Counted from the stretch's first letter, positions 1 to 9,938 are shown. The stretch is 64,000 bases of DNA from Algoriphagus oliviformis (GCF_017254915.1 NZ_JAFKCT010000008.1:1-64000), one strand, 5' to 3'. Translations and numbers: made by a program. Notes: generated by a model not told the origin, from the sequence alone.

Positions 1-137
1 CATTCAATGCAAAAATCAAAGCGTTCGGAGCGCAGTTCAGAGGCGTATCCAATATTGAATTCTTCCTATTTCGACTCTCAAATATCTATGGATGAAAATT
101 TACCTCCCCAGATATTCAGACTGATCCCTTTCCCGGA
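1..137. other. Left edge, no gene recognised
   Basis: Nothing convincing is encoded here. An open plus-strand frame runs through it but has no recognisable protein signature and is antisense to the 3' end of the next gene. The first three bases (CAT) could be the start codon of a minus-strand gene lying outside the window; this cannot be tested here. Confidence 0.4.
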
Positions 138-1229
138 TCAGTCCGTCTTCCGTCTGCCCAGGTATTTTCTGCGGAGCAGCTTCCAGAGATTTTCCGACTC
201 TTCACTCACCGGCACCTCATCACCGAGTAGGTAGCCAAAAGCCTCCAGGTCTCCGCTCCGCTCCAGGGTGATCTTCAGCACCCCGGTCAGCGGGATGAAA
301 AGCACCATCCCCGATATCCCCCATAGCCAGCCACCCAGCAGGATCGCGAGAATCACTGCCAAGGCATTGACCTTCACCTTAGACCCCACCACCAGGGGTG
401 TGACGATGTTGTTTTCGAAAAGCTGAATGCCCCACAGCGCGGCCAAGGTCAACACCGGATAAAACAGCGAGTCCGTAGTGAGAAAAACATAGAGCACGGC
501 AAAGAAGGACGAAACGAACACCCCCACATAGGGAATCAGGTTCATAATGGCGATAAAGGCCGCAAAGAGCACAAAATATTTGACTCCGACCAGGAAAAAG
601 AACAGGCCGGCCAAGACGGCCACGACTCCCGTGACCCGGATCATTCCCGCAAGATATGACTGGATCACCCGACCGGAGTCGCTGGCCCAGCGGATGACCG
701 ACTCTTGGTTTTTGGAGGAAAAGCGGATCAAAAACTCCACGAAAAAATCCTTGTAGTACAGCAACAAAAAGGTGTAGATGGGAATGATCCCCGCCAGCGT
801 CAGGGACTTGCCGGTGGCAAACAGCGTCTCGCCCAAGCGCTCTCCCGGCAAAAAATCATACAAGCCGGAATCCATATCCGGATTCACCAAGTCCCTCCCC
901 AAAAACAGACTCAGCTCGTCCAAGTATCGGCTGAGCTTGCTTTCCAAGTTTCCGCCGATTTCCGGTGCTTCCTTGATCAAGCCCACCATCTGGTTGAGCA
1001 GCAGGTACAGTACGCCCGTGGCCACCAAGCTGACCATCAGGATGGCCAAGGCAATCGCAAAGGCCCTGGGAATACGCTTTCGCTCAAACCACGAGGAAAT
1101 GGGGTACAGCGCAAAGGCAAAGAAAATCCCCCAGACCAGCGGCACGAGGATGAAGGCGCCCTCCTTCAGCACGAGGGCTCCCAAAACAAGGATCAGAAGA
1201 AAATGGGCGATGGGCTGTAGTCTGTTCAT
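138..1229 (-). CDS. AI-2E family (PerM/YhhT-like) transporter
   Basis: This is an integral inner-membrane protein of 363 residues, within the usual 340-380 range of the AI-2E transporter/PerM family. The N-terminus starts MNRLQPIAHFLL and is followed at once by two closely spaced hydrophobic segments. A soluble segment (about residues 80-140) comes next, then a run of hydrophobic helices including the stretch with MNLIPYVGVFVS, a glycine/proline motif typical of the family. An upstream in-frame ATG at 1274 would add 15 charged residues before the first helix; I chose 1229 because it places the start directly before the membrane segment. Family members are proposed to export small molecules or ions; the substrate here is unknown. 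It is divergent from the esterase gene. Confidence 0.85.
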   Translation of the reverse strand: MNRLQPIAHFLLILVLGALVLKEGAFILVPLVWGIFFAFALYPISSWFERKRIPRAFAIALAILMVSLVATGVLYLLLNQMVGLIKEAPEIGGNLESKLSRYLDELSLFLGRDLVNPDMDSGLYDFLPGERLGETLFATGKSLTLAGIIPIYTFLLLYYKDFFVEFLIRFSSKNQESVIRWASDSGRVIQSYLAGMIRVTGVVAVLAGLFFFLVGVKYFVLFAAFIAIMNLIPYVGVFVSSFFAVLYVFLTTDSLFYPVLTLAALWGIQLFENNIVTPLVVGSKVKVNALAVILAILLGGWLWGISGMVLFIPLTGVLKITLERSGDLEAFGYLLGDEVPVSEESENLWKLLRRKYLGRRKTD

Positions 1230-1379
1230 TGGGTTCCGGTTTTTTTCGGAGTCAGGCTCGGGGAGAATATACAAAAATTACAACCGTCCCACATCCAAAG
1301 CCATTGCAGAAAGCCGCCTTGCTTCTTGGCCAAGTTTGCCTATTTTCCAGAACCAAAACCTCAAAAAATCGACCTGCCC

Positions 1380-2234
1380 ATGTTTCGGACACTCTTGATT
1401 CTCGTTTTTTGCCCACTGGTTGTCTTTGGCCAAGCCAAAACCGACACGATGGAAGTTTACAGTCCCGCGATGAAGAAAAGCCTCAGGGCCGCCGTGACCA
1501 CTCCCTCCACTTACCAAGCCGGCCAGCAGCGATACCCCGTGCTCTACCTCCTCCATGGGGGCAGCGGTGCCTTCAGCGACTGGCACCGGAAGGTCACCGA
1601 CCCGGGGCTGGTCGAGCGCATGGCAGAGCAATATGACCTGATCATCGTGACACCGGGAGTGGGCCCCGCCAGTTACTATTATGACAGCCCCCTCCTCGAT
1701 TCGGTACAGTACGAGACCTACCTCACCGGAGAGCTCATCCCTCAGGTGGACAAAAGCTACCGGACCCTCGCCCGCAAGGAATCCAGGGCCATCACGGGCC
1801 TCTCCATGGGCGGGCATGGCTCGATCACCCTTTCCGCCAAGCATCCGGATCTTTTCGTAGCAGCTGGAAGTATGAGTGGCGTGATGAACATCGACACCCG
1901 AATGTGGAACGTACCCGAGGACTTCCGAAAACTCCGTCGGGATGCCCAAAAAGCCATGCTGGGAGCCGACCTCAGCTACGATGCCCCGGCTTTCAACCCC
2001 TACACCGCGGTAGGCCTGGTGGACCAGATCAAAACCAACGGACTCGCCCTCATCATAGACTGTGGCGTGGATGATTTCCTGATCGAAACCAACCGGCAGA
2101 TGCATCAGCTCCTGCTGGAAAACGGCGTACCGCATGAGTACATCGAGCGCCCTGGAGCCCACACCTGGCAATATTGGACGGAGGCGCTTCCCGTCCACAT
2201 GCTTTTCATCGATAAGTATCTGAATCGGGACTGA
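1380..2234 (+). CDS. Exported esterase, EstD/S-formylglutathione-hydrolase fold
   Basis: An alpha/beta-hydrolase of 284 residues from the ATG at 1380. The N-terminus (MFRTLLILVFCPLVVFGQ) is a signal peptide, so the enzyme is predicted to be periplasmic. Visible motifs are the oxyanion-side LLHGGSG, the nucleophile elbow GLSMGGHG (Ser), an Asp in DCGVDDFL and the His in PGAHTW near the C-terminus, giving a full Ser-Asp-His triad. These fit the putative esterase family that includes EstD and acetyl-xylan-esterase-like proteins. An upstream in-frame start would place 18 extra residues ahead of the signal peptide and is less likely. The natural ester is unknown; nothing nearby points to one. Confidence 0.85.
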   Translation: MFRTLLILVFCPLVVFGQAKTDTMEVYSPAMKKSLRAAVTTPSTYQAGQQRYPVLYLLHGGSGAFSDWHRKVTDPGLVERMAEQYDLIIVTPGVGPASYYYDSPLLDSVQYETYLTGELIPQVDKSYRTLARKESRAITGLSMGGHGSITLSAKHPDLFVAAGSMSGVMNIDTRMWNVPEDFRKLRRDAQKAMLGADLSYDAPAFNPYTAVGLVDQIKTNGLALIIDCGVDDFLIETNRQMHQLLLENGVPHEYIERPGAHTWQYWTEALPVHMLFIDKYLNRD

Positions 2235-2321
2235 TTGACCGACGACGTCTGCCGCAAAAGTTAATTTAACTTCGATTATTCAGCTAATTTTTGCTTTTTG
2301 CGAAAGCAATGTCACCCCGCT

Positions 2322-3467
2322 ATGTCCAAATTTGATTCGATAAGGCCTTTTTACGATTCCGAAGCAAACGCCGCGATCAGAAAGATAGTCGACGACCCCA
2401 TGCTGGAGGCTATGATGAATTTCGCCTTTCCCTACGACCCTCCGTCGCACTGGAAAGACCTGATGCACCATACCCACTCCCTGAGGGACTTTCAGATCAA
2501 CTTCATCTATCCCGCACTGATGAAAGTGCTGGAAAGAAGCTCCGAAGGGCTTAGCACTGGGGGCTTTGAGAGCTTGGAGCCCAACACGGCCTACCTCTTT
2601 ATCTCCAACCACCGCGACATCATCCTCGACACTTCCCTGCTCAATTCCTGCCTTTATGAAAAGGGCTTGTCCATGACCACCTCGGCCATCGGCGACAACC
2701 TGATCAAAAAGCCCTTCCTCCATACCCTCTCCCGCCTCAACCGCAACTTTGCCATCCGAAGGGGGCTGACAGGACGGGCCCTACTGGAAAGCTCGGTGCT
2801 CGTATCCGAATTCATCAGCAAATCCCTCCTTCGCGAAAACCGCTCCGTATGGACTGCGCAGCGCGAGGGCCGCACCAAAGACGGCAACGACACCACCCAC
2901 AAAGGCGTGCTCAAAATGCTCACCTTGGCCGAATCGGGGGACAACCCTTTTGGTTTCTTCGAAAAAATCAACGTCGTGCCTGTCTCCATCTCCTACGAGT
3001 ACGACCCTACCGACATCCTCAAGATGCCCGAACTGCTCGCCAAATCCAGGGATGAGAAGTATGTCAAAAGCGAAAACGAGGATTTTGTCAACCTCCTCCG
3101 AGGGATCATGGGTACCAAAAAAAGAATCCATATCCAGATCAACGGTATCTTGGAGAAGGAAATCCGGGAGATCTCCAGCATGGAAATTCCCCAGGGCGAA
3201 AAACTCTCCCAGCTGGCCAATCTGATCGACCAAAAAATATGGGGAGGATACAAGCTCTGGCCGAGCAACTACGTTGCGCACGACCTTCTCAGCGGAACTT
3301 CTACCTACTCGGAGCACTACAGCCTTGCGGAAAAAGAAGCCTTTGAAAAAAGGCTGCATGGCAAAGTGGACATGGGCAACACCTTTTTGGTGAAAAGCTT
3401 CCTCTCCATGTACGCCTATCCCGTGGACAACAGCCTCAAAGCTGCCACCACGCAGCCTCTCTTGTAA
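2322..3467 (+). CDS. 1-acyl-glycerol-3-phosphate acyltransferase-like (PlsC domain)
   Basis: This 381-residue protein carries the PlsC acyltransferase signature: NHRDIILD (the NHxxxxD catalytic motif) near residue 97, followed by a segment with conserved basic residues (NRNFAIRRG) and the glycine/arginine block EGRTKDG, which resembles the EGTR substrate-binding motif. It likely transfers an acyl chain onto a glycerophospholipid or ornithine-lipid precursor at the inner face of the membrane. It is longer than standard PlsC (about 240 residues), with an extra C-terminal domain of about 120 residues of unknown role. The ATG at 2322 (MSKFDS) is preferred over one 24 bases upstream. Its 3' end abuts the convergent histidine kinase gene. 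Confidence 0.8.
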   Translation: MSKFDSIRPFYDSEANAAIRKIVDDPMLEAMMNFAFPYDPPSHWKDLMHHTHSLRDFQINFIYPALMKVLERSSEGLSTGGFESLEPNTAYLFISNHRDIILDTSLLNSCLYEKGLSMTTSAIGDNLIKKPFLHTLSRLNRNFAIRRGLTGRALLESSVLVSEFISKSLLRENRSVWTAQREGRTKDGNDTTHKGVLKMLTLAESGDNPFGFFEKINVVPVSISYEYDPTDILKMPELLAKSRDEKYVKSENEDFVNLLRGIMGTKKRIHIQINGILEKEIREISSMEIPQGEKLSQLANLIDQKIWGGYKLWPSNYVAHDLLSGTSTYSEHYSLAEKEAFEKRLHGKVDMGNTFLVKSFLSMYAYPVDNSLKAATTQPLL

Positions 3468-3474
3468 GAAACTA

Positions 3475-4713
3475 TCAGGAAACCGGCAGGGCCAGCTCAA
3501 ACTGTGCCCCGACCCCAGGCTCGGAGCAGACGGAAATACGCCCTCCCAGCTTGTGGACCAAGCGCTGGACCAAGTTGAGCCCAAAGCCGTAGCCCTTCTC
3601 TCCAGATGTACCGGATGAGGACGCGGCCGCTCCAGAGATGATCTGGTCGATCTTTTCCTTGGACATCCCCACCCCACTATCCTTCACCTTGAGAAAGAGC
3701 AGGCGGTCTCGGTCTGTCACCTCCATGTCCAAGTCTACCCTCACCAGGCCTCCCGCCGGAGTGAACTTGATGGAATTGGAGATCAGGTTGCCCAGGATCT
3801 GGAGGATATGGTTTTTGGAAAAAGGAAGCGCGGCATGTTCCTCCGTGCTGTGTACCTCCAGCCTAACCTCTTTGGTCATTGCCTGAGGCCCGTAGAGATC
3901 CTCCACCTTCTTTCGCAGGGTCTTGAGGGTAAACTCGTGGTCCTTGGGCTTTTCGATCACATTGCACTTCGAGAGGATTTCGTCGGCCAGCTCGAGCACG
4001 GACTTGCCGCTTTTTTGGATAAGGGAAATGTAGCTGAGCACCTCCTCCAGGGTATTGCCGTCTCCCTGCATCTCGATGATCTCCGTCAGCCCCACTATGC
4101 CGCCCAAAGGCCCTCGGATATCGTGCGCCACGTTGTTTTTGATGGTCGTACACTCCTGTAGGCTATGCTTCAGCGTATTTACGGCATGGAGTATCTTGAT
4201 CCGTTTGACGATCTCCTCTGCCAGGATCTCCAGCATCTCTTTCTTTTCATCGCTCAGGCTTTTGTATTCGTCGTCGATCACACAGAGCGAACCTATCGGC
4301 AGACTCTCGTTGATCTTCAGGGGAACTCCAAAGTAGTACCTCAGGAAGGGGTCTCCAGTCACGTAGGCCCTGTCTTTGAACCGCTGGTCTGAGCTCAGGT
4401 CGGCCACTTCCAGTCCCTTGGAGTTTTCCTCCATGATGGTGTATTGGCACACCGAATCCTCCCGAGGAGTCTGGCTGATCTCCATGCCAAAGGAAGACAC
4501 GCTCCACTGCGTAAAAGTGTCGATCAGATTGACCACAGAGATGGAGGTGCCGGCGATTTTTGCGGCCAGCTTGGTCAGGTCGGACAGGGACTGGTCCAAG
4601 TCGGAGTAGTCCAAATCCAATTCATTCAATGCCAACAGCCGTTCCATTTCGTTTTTTGGAATCGGCGGAACCAAATCAACTAACTGATTATCAAAACGTT
4701 TTTCTCCAGACAT
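3475..4713 (-). CDS. GAF-domain sensor histidine kinase
   Basis: A 412-residue soluble kinase with no membrane segment. Residues about 30-175 form a GAF domain; the block with FGVPLKINESLPIGSLCVID is typical of GAF domains of light- or redox-sensing kinases. The DHp domain has its phosphoacceptor His in VAHDIRGPLGGIVGL (about residue 198). A C-terminal HATPase domain shows the N box (LGNLISNSIKFTP), G1 (DSGVGM), and a G2-like GYGFGLNLV. It should autophosphorylate and pass phosphate to a receiver, but no regulator gene is adjacent, so it is an orphan kinase; stand-alone receivers at 11.9 and 47.1 kb are possible partners (inference). It converges on the acyltransferase gene with 7 bases between stops. 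Confidence 0.9.
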   Translation of the reverse strand: MSGEKRFDNQLVDLVPPIPKNEMERLLALNELDLDYSDLDQSLSDLTKLAAKIAGTSISVVNLIDTFTQWSVSSFGMEISQTPREDSVCQYTIMEENSKGLEVADLSSDQRFKDRAYVTGDPFLRYYFGVPLKINESLPIGSLCVIDDEYKSLSDEKKEMLEILAEEIVKRIKILHAVNTLKHSLQECTTIKNNVAHDIRGPLGGIVGLTEIIEMQGDGNTLEEVLSYISLIQKSGKSVLELADEILSKCNVIEKPKDHEFTLKTLRKKVEDLYGPQAMTKEVRLEVHSTEEHAALPFSKNHILQILGNLISNSIKFTPAGGLVRVDLDMEVTDRDRLLFLKVKDSGVGMSKEKIDQIISGAAASSSGTSGEKGYGFGLNLVQRLVHKLGGRISVCSEPGVGAQFELALPVS

Positions 4714-4847
4714 TTGGGCGTTTTCGGGGTGATTGCCGCCAAAGTAGTAACCTTTTCATTATCCGCCCAACCCTCAGGCTTAATTTAAATAACCTTCTGA
4801 AATATGTATATTAACTGCCCCATTGGGGTTTTTAATCCTTCCAAGCA

Positions 4848-5420
4848 ATGCACCTCCTCCTTACTCTACTGTTTTTGCTCGGCGTGCTGTCCCAAGACGA
4901 CAAGCTTCCGCTGGGCAAGATCACCACGCCCTATGGCGAGATCCTTCTCACGCTCGACCCCCGCACTCCTAGGCATCGGGACAGCTTCATCGAGCTCGCC
5001 GAGGCCGGGTACTGGGACTCCCTTACTTTCAACCGCGTGATTCCCAACTTTGTGGCCCAGGGAGGCTGCCCGGATACACCGGCTGGCTTCACCGACCCGG
5101 ACTACCTGTTGGAGCCGGAGTTTGATCCCGGGCTAAAGCACGTGTATGGCGCTGTGGGCGCTGGCCGTGACGACAATCCCGGCAAGCTTTCCGCCCGATG
5201 CCAGTTTTACATCGTGCAAAATCCCAAGGGAATCCCCCGCCTGGACGGAGACTACACCATTTTCGGGCAGGTGATCAAGGGAATGGACATAGTAGATCGC
5301 ATCGTATCAGTCCAGCGGGACGAAAGCGACGAGCCGGAGACCCCCATCACCCTGAAGGTGGAAGTGGTCTACCTCAGTGCCAAAGAGCTCTCCGCATTGA
5401 AAGCCGCCAACAAGGACTAA
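4848..5420 (+). CDS. Exported cyclophilin-type peptidyl-prolyl isomerase
   Basis: A 190-residue protein with a short hydrophobic leader (MHLLLTLLFLLGVLSQ) and a cyclophilin domain: FNRVIPNFVAQGGCP (the FhRvi..FmiQGGDp block), SARCQFYIV (the catalytic-site QFfI motif) and FGQVIKGMDIVDRI. It catalyses cis-trans isomerisation of prolyl bonds, here probably in the periplasm. Bacterial cyclophilins are usually 160-200 residues, so the length is normal. It stands alone, divergent from the GAF kinase across a 134-base AT-richer gap that must hold promoters for both. Confidence 0.9.
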   Translation: MHLLLTLLFLLGVLSQDDKLPLGKITTPYGEILLTLDPRTPRHRDSFIELAEAGYWDSLTFNRVIPNFVAQGGCPDTPAGFTDPDYLLEPEFDPGLKHVYGAVGAGRDDNPGKLSARCQFYIVQNPKGIPRLDGDYTIFGQVIKGMDIVDRIVSVQRDESDEPETPITLKVEVVYLSAKELSALKAANKD

Positions 5421-5704
5421 CCCGTTTCCATTCTTTTGGGATAAGTCGATTTTTGCGGGCAAAATTTCCGGCATACAGATCGGCCACCTCTAGGATGCGG
5501 ACAGGAAACCTATCCTACCCAGCGGCAAAGGTGAGGCTCAGCTGCCCGGATTGCTGCCTTTGGAGACCTTTGGCATCCCGGTGAAAATCACAGGAATCGC
5601 AGAAATTCAAGCCATGAGGGTGGGCAAATCCACGAAGGAGGATAATTTAGAGGCTGAATTTGGGGAAGAAGCCCCTAGTCCCTCACCAAGTACCCCCGTC
5701 CAAC
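5421..5704. other. Gene-poor gap between cyclophilin and oxidoreductase
   Basis: No gene is supported. A short frame from a TTG near 5551 runs into the next gene in another frame and has no recognisable domain. No clear terminator or repeat was seen. Confidence 0.4.
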
Positions 5705-6778
5705 ATGACCAAACCCATCCGCATTCTCGTCGTCGGCTGCGGCAACATGGGAGCCTCCCACGCCACCGCCTACCACCTCCTTCCTGAGTTTGAAATCTGT
5801 GGTCTGGTGGCCCGCGGCGAAAGCAAAAACCGGGTCAACCAAGCCCTTGGCTCCTCCTACGCCCTGTTTGACGAGTTTGAAGCAGCCCTGCGGGAAACCA
5901 AGCCTGACGCGGTCTGCATCTCCACCTACCCGGACACGCACGAGGAGTTTGCGCTGAAGGCACTGGAAGCTGGCTGCCATATTTTCATCGAGAAGCCCCT
6001 GGCCGACACGGTCTTGGGCTGCGAAAAAATCATCGCCAAAGCCAAGGAAACGGGCAAAAAAGTGGTCGTCGGATACATCCTCCGCCACCATCCCTCTTGG
6101 ATCCGCTTCATCGGAGAAGCCCAAAAAATGGGCAAACCGCTCGTGATGCGGATGAATCTCAACCAGCAGAGCCAAGGCTACATGTGGGACGTCCATCGCA
6201 ACCTGATGAAATCCCTCAGTCCCATCGTGGACTGCGGCGTACACTACATCGACGTGATGTGCCAGATGACCCGCTCCAGGCCGGTTTGGGTATCCGCGAT
6301 CGGCGCGCGCCTGACCGATGACATCGCTGAGGAAAACTACAACTACGGCCAGCTCCAGATCCGCTTTGCCGACGGCTCAGTGGGATGGTATGAGGCAGGA
6401 TGGGGGCCCATGGTCAGCGAGACGGCATTCTTTGTCAAGGACGTCTTTGGCCCCAAAGGCTCCGTCTCCATCGTGGCCAAGGATGCCGGAGCAAGCGGCA
6501 AGTCCGACCATGTGGACAGCCACACCAAGACCGAGTCCATCCGGGTCCATCACGCGGACATCGACGACAAAAACCGATTTCTGAAAGAAGACCAGTGGAT
6601 AGACATGGCCGAGGAGCCTGACCATCAGGAGCTCTGCAACAGAGAGCAGCGCTATTTCCTCCAGGCCATCTCCGAAGACCTGGATCTCAGCGAGCATCTG
6701 GACGATGCGCTCAATAGCCTCAAGATCGCTTTTGCCTGCGACGAGTCCGTCAAAACCGGCGAAGTGGTCAGGCTCTAG
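5705..6778 (+). CDS. Gfo/Idh/MocA family NAD(P)-dependent oxidoreductase
   Basis: A 357-residue cytosolic dehydrogenase. The N-terminal Rossmann fold shows the nucleotide motif VVGCGNMGASHA, and HIFIEKPLADT carries the conserved Lys-Pro of the family active site. The second half has the expected GVHYIDVMC histidine motif. These enzymes oxidise or reduce sugars, cyclitols or their derivatives with NAD(P). The ATG at 5705 (MTKPIRILVVGCG) was chosen because it puts the Rossmann strand right at the N-terminus; a start 45 bases upstream would add an unrelated tail. No signal peptide or Tat motif is present, unlike many Bacteroidota paralogues. Substrate unknown; neighbours give no clue. Confidence 0.85.
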   Translation: MTKPIRILVVGCGNMGASHATAYHLLPEFEICGLVARGESKNRVNQALGSSYALFDEFEAALRETKPDAVCISTYPDTHEEFALKALEAGCHIFIEKPLADTVLGCEKIIAKAKETGKKVVVGYILRHHPSWIRFIGEAQKMGKPLVMRMNLNQQSQGYMWDVHRNLMKSLSPIVDCGVHYIDVMCQMTRSRPVWVSAIGARLTDDIAEENYNYGQLQIRFADGSVGWYEAGWGPMVSETAFFVKDVFGPKGSVSIVAKDAGASGKSDHVDSHTKTESIRVHHADIDDKNRFLKEDQWIDMAEEPDHQELCNREQRYFLQAISEDLDLSEHLDDALNSLKIAFACDESVKTGEVVRL

Positions 6779-6823
6779 ATTTACACAATTGAGCAATAAG
6801 TAGGCGAAAAAGTCCAAACGGGC

Positions 6824-6831
6824 TATCTTTT
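6824..6831 (+). promoter_or_regulatory. Candidate Bacteroidota -7 box
   Basis: TATCTTTT matches TAnnTTTG at 7 of 8 positions and lies 20 bases before the start of the six-PAS kinase. No good -33 box was seen. Weak evidence. Confidence 0.3.
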
Positions 6832-6851
6832 CGCCTCCAACCCAGAATTCT

Positions 6852-9800
6852 ATGGGAATCGACCCCACACCCAATCCACGTCCGGAGACTGATGACTTCG
6901 CCTCGCGTCAGCCGAAAAAAGACGTCGACCTACTCCATCGGGTCGAGGCCTTGGGCAAAGTGGGACACTGGGAAGTGGATCTTCGTACGGGCCAGCACTT
7001 TTGGTCCGATCAGCTTTTTGCGATTTTGGGACTGGATCCCCTCGCCTGCATTCCCTCTTCGGAACTGATCTTTGGGATGGTGCACCGAGACGACCTTGCC
7101 CTCGCCAAAAGTGAACTTCAAAGGCTGGTATCCTCTGGCGAGTCCATAAAAGTGGAAAGCCGCATCCTCCGTCCCGACGGGCAATTGCGCCGCCTGGTCT
7201 CCGAAGCGGTGATGGATCGCGACGAAAATGGCCAACCCGCCAGGCTCTTTGGCATCTGCAAAGACATCACCGAGGAAAAAAGAAAGATGTCGAGCCTGCA
7301 AAAATCCGACTCCCTGCTCGAAAACATCCTCAACACCACCCAAGACCTCATCTTCATCGCCGATGAAGACGGGGGATTTCTGAAGATATCCAAGTCCTGC
7401 GAAAAGATCCTAGGCTATACGCAGGAGGAGCTTGTTGGAAAGTCCTTTCGGGAAATGGTACATCCTGACGATTTTGACTCGACGGTGCAGAGCCGCAAAA
7501 AGATCATGGAGGGCGACGCTTCCTCGGATTTCCAAAACCGCTATTTCAGAAAAGACGGTTCCATCGTCCATCTCAACTGGTCAGCCTCACTGGACTACAG
7601 CTCCAATACCGTCTTTGCGGTGGCCCGGGACATCACCCAGCTCGTCCAGACCGAGGCGGCTCTCAAATCCGATCGGCAAAAGCTCGCCATCGTCCTCGAC
7701 TCCTCCCCGGAGACCATTTGGGCTTTTGACCTCGACTACAACCTGATCACCGCCAACACGAGATTTATCCAGACCATGAAGCGAGTCGCTGACTGGAACA
7801 TCCAGTCTGGCGACAATCTGGTCTACGGCACACCCCTGCCCGACGAGTTTATGCTCGAGTGGAAAAAACACTATGACCGGGCGCTGGCCGGTGAAAACTT
7901 CTCGGTGATCAGAAAGTCCACATTGATCAACAAGGGAGGCTACCTGGAGGTCAACTTCAAGCCCATTCGTGAAGACGGCAAGCTGATCGCGGTCGGCTGC
8001 TATTCCCTGGACGTGACCGAGCGCAAGGCAAAGGAATTGCAGATGCAGGAGCTGGTCACCCGGATCGAGCAAGCCCACAAGATTGGCAAATTGGGCTATT
8101 GGGAAGTCGATCCGGATACCAAGGCGTTGTTTTGGTCAGAGGAGATCTACCGGATATGGGAAATCGAGCAGGCAGACTTCAAGCCGAACTACGACCACCT
8201 TTTTGGCTCCATCCATCCAGAGGACCGGGCGGATTTCCTGACTCACCACCGCAACTCATGGGCGGGTGTCCGTCCCATGGATACGGTGCATCGCATCGTG
8301 CTCCCCTCCGGGAAAATCAAGTTTGTCCATGAGCGGGGCGGACTTGAAATGGACCCCATCACCGGCGCCAAACGCTACCGGGGCACTGCTCAGGACGTCA
8401 CCAAGGAAAAACTCATCGAAAAGGAGCTCCGCGACCGAAACGACTTCATCGAGTCCACGCTGAGAAACCTTCCCCTCGGCATCGCCGTCACCAAACTGAG
8501 TACTGGCCAAGCCACCTATATCAACCCCGCCTTTGGACAGACCTACGGCTGGGACCCGGAGGTCTTTACGGATGTGGAGACCTTCTTCTCCAAGATCCTC
8601 GCGGATCCCACGATGAGCAAAAAAACCACCCAGCAGTTCCTCGAGGACATCCGCAGTGCAGACCCGGAGAAGATGAACTGGAAAAACGTCCCCATCGTCA
8701 CCCAGACCGGTGAGCCCCGGATTATTTCCGCAAAAAACATCCCCCACCCGGACCATGACCTGATGATCTCCACCGTGGTGGACGAGACGGATCGATACTG
8801 GGCGGAGCACTCCCTCCGTACCAGCAACGACCGATTCCACCTGGCTACCCAGGCCGTATCGGACGCCATCTGGGACTGGGATCTTCAGAAACATTCCATC
8901 TTTTGGGGAAAGGGGTACCATCGCCTTTTTGGCTACCCGGAAGAGATGGAGCAGGTCACCGAGGATCTATGGCAGACCAAAATCCACCCCGAAGACCTGC
9001 CGCGCACCTGGGACTCCATCTTGGAAGCAAGAAACAACCCAGAAACCCCGCGCTGGACCGGCGAATACCGGTTTATGAAATTTGACGGGAGCTATGCCTT
9101 TGTAGAGGAAAATACCGTCATCCTGCGCGACCAAGAGGGTAAACCCATCCGCATGGTAGGAGCTATCCGCGACATCTCCCACCACAAAATGTACGAGGAG
9201 TCCCTGAAAAAGCTGAACGCCGAACTCGCCGACTCCAATAGGGAGCTGGAGATATCCAACAAGGAGCTCGAGCAGTTTGCCTATGTGGCTTCCCATGATC
9301 TGCAGGAACCGCTCCGGATGGTGACCAGTTTCCTGGGACTGATCAAGCTAAAGTACAGCCATGTATTGGACGAAAAGGGCCTGCAATACATCCACCATGC
9401 CGTGGATGGGGCCAAAAGGATGCGCGAACTCATCCTCGACTTGCTGGAATTTTCCAGAGTCGGAAACCACACCGAGACAAAAAATCCCACCAACACCTCC
9501 CAGCTGGTCGAGGAAGTGCTTTTGCTTCACAAAAAAACAATCCGGGACAAGGGTGGAAAAGTGCATGTCTCCCAGCTGCCAGACATCGTCTGCCAAAGCA
9601 CTTCCATCGTCCAACTCTTCCAAAACCTCCTCACCAATGCCCTGAAATACCAGCCCAAAGGCAACAAACCGGAGGTCTGGATCGAAGGCAGGGAGCTGGA
9701 GCGGGAATGGGAGTTTTCGGTTAGGGACAACGGCATCGGGATCAACGCCGAATTCACCGACAAGATCTTCATCATCTTCCAGCGCCTCCACCAAAAGGAG

Positions 9801-9926
9801 CAGTACTCCGGCTCGGGCATCGGCCTTGCCATTTGCAAAAAAATCGTCGAGTTCCACGGCGGCAAAATCTGGGTGGAGTCCACGCCGGGGACGGGCAGCA
9901 CCTTTTTCTTTACCCTAAAAAAGTAA
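6852..9926 (+). CDS. Six-PAS sensor histidine kinase
   Basis: A 1024-residue soluble kinase. I count six PAS/PAC units at about residues 30-142, 155-270, 275-392, 405-515, 530-650 and 655-780; several end in the PAC signature DI(T/S) (KDITEEK, RDITQLV, QDVTKEK, RDISHHK). A short coiled segment then leads to a DHp domain with the phosphoacceptor in VASHDLQEPLRMV (about residue 816), the form found in phytochrome-like and cyanobacterial-type kinases. A full HATPase domain follows (LLTNALKYQ, DNGIGI, GSGIGLAIC). There are no membrane segments, so the signal is probably cytoplasmic (redox, gas or light through a cofactor), though no cofactor residue is evident. It leads a run of signalling genes and probably shares the Rcp1-like receiver at 11917. 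Confidence 0.92.
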   Translation: MGIDPTPNPRPETDDFASRQPKKDVDLLHRVEALGKVGHWEVDLRTGQHFWSDQLFAILGLDPLACIPSSELIFGMVHRDDLALAKSELQRLVSSGESIKVESRILRPDGQLRRLVSEAVMDRDENGQPARLFGICKDITEEKRKMSSLQKSDSLLENILNTTQDLIFIADEDGGFLKISKSCEKILGYTQEELVGKSFREMVHPDDFDSTVQSRKKIMEGDASSDFQNRYFRKDGSIVHLNWSASLDYSSNTVFAVARDITQLVQTEAALKSDRQKLAIVLDSSPETIWAFDLDYNLITANTRFIQTMKRVADWNIQSGDNLVYGTPLPDEFMLEWKKHYDRALAGENFSVIRKSTLINKGGYLEVNFKPIREDGKLIAVGCYSLDVTERKAKELQMQELVTRIEQAHKIGKLGYWEVDPDTKALFWSEEIYRIWEIEQADFKPNYDHLFGSIHPEDRADFLTHHRNSWAGVRPMDTVHRIVLPSGKIKFVHERGGLEMDPITGAKRYRGTAQDVTKEKLIEKELRDRNDFIESTLRNLPLGIAVTKLSTGQATYINPAFGQTYGWDPEVFTDVETFFSKILADPTMSKKTTQQFLEDIRSADPEKMNWKNVPIVTQTGEPRIISAKNIPHPDHDLMISTVVDETDRYWAEHSLRTSNDRFHLATQAVSDAIWDWDLQKHSIFWGKGYHRLFGYPEEMEQVTEDLWQTKIHPEDLPRTWDSILEARNNPETPRWTGEYRFMKFDGSYAFVEENTVILRDQEGKPIRMVGAIRDISHHKMYEESLKKLNAELADSNRELEISNKELEQFAYVASHDLQEPLRMVTSFLGLIKLKYSHVLDEKGLQYIHHAVDGAKRMRELILDLLEFSRVGNHTETKNPTNTSQLVEEVLLLHKKTIRDKGGKVHVSQLPDIVCQSTSIVQLFQNLLTNALKYQPKGNKPEVWIEGRELEREWEFSVRDNGIGINAEFTDKIFIIFQRLHQKEQYSGSGIGLAICKKIVEFHGGKIWVESTPGTGSTFFFTLKK

Positions 9927-9938
9927 ACAGAAAAGACA

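Noticed and set aside
5551-5787. Short open frame between cyclophilin and oxidoreductase
   Set aside because: No domain, and it runs into the Gfo/Idh/MocA gene in another frame.
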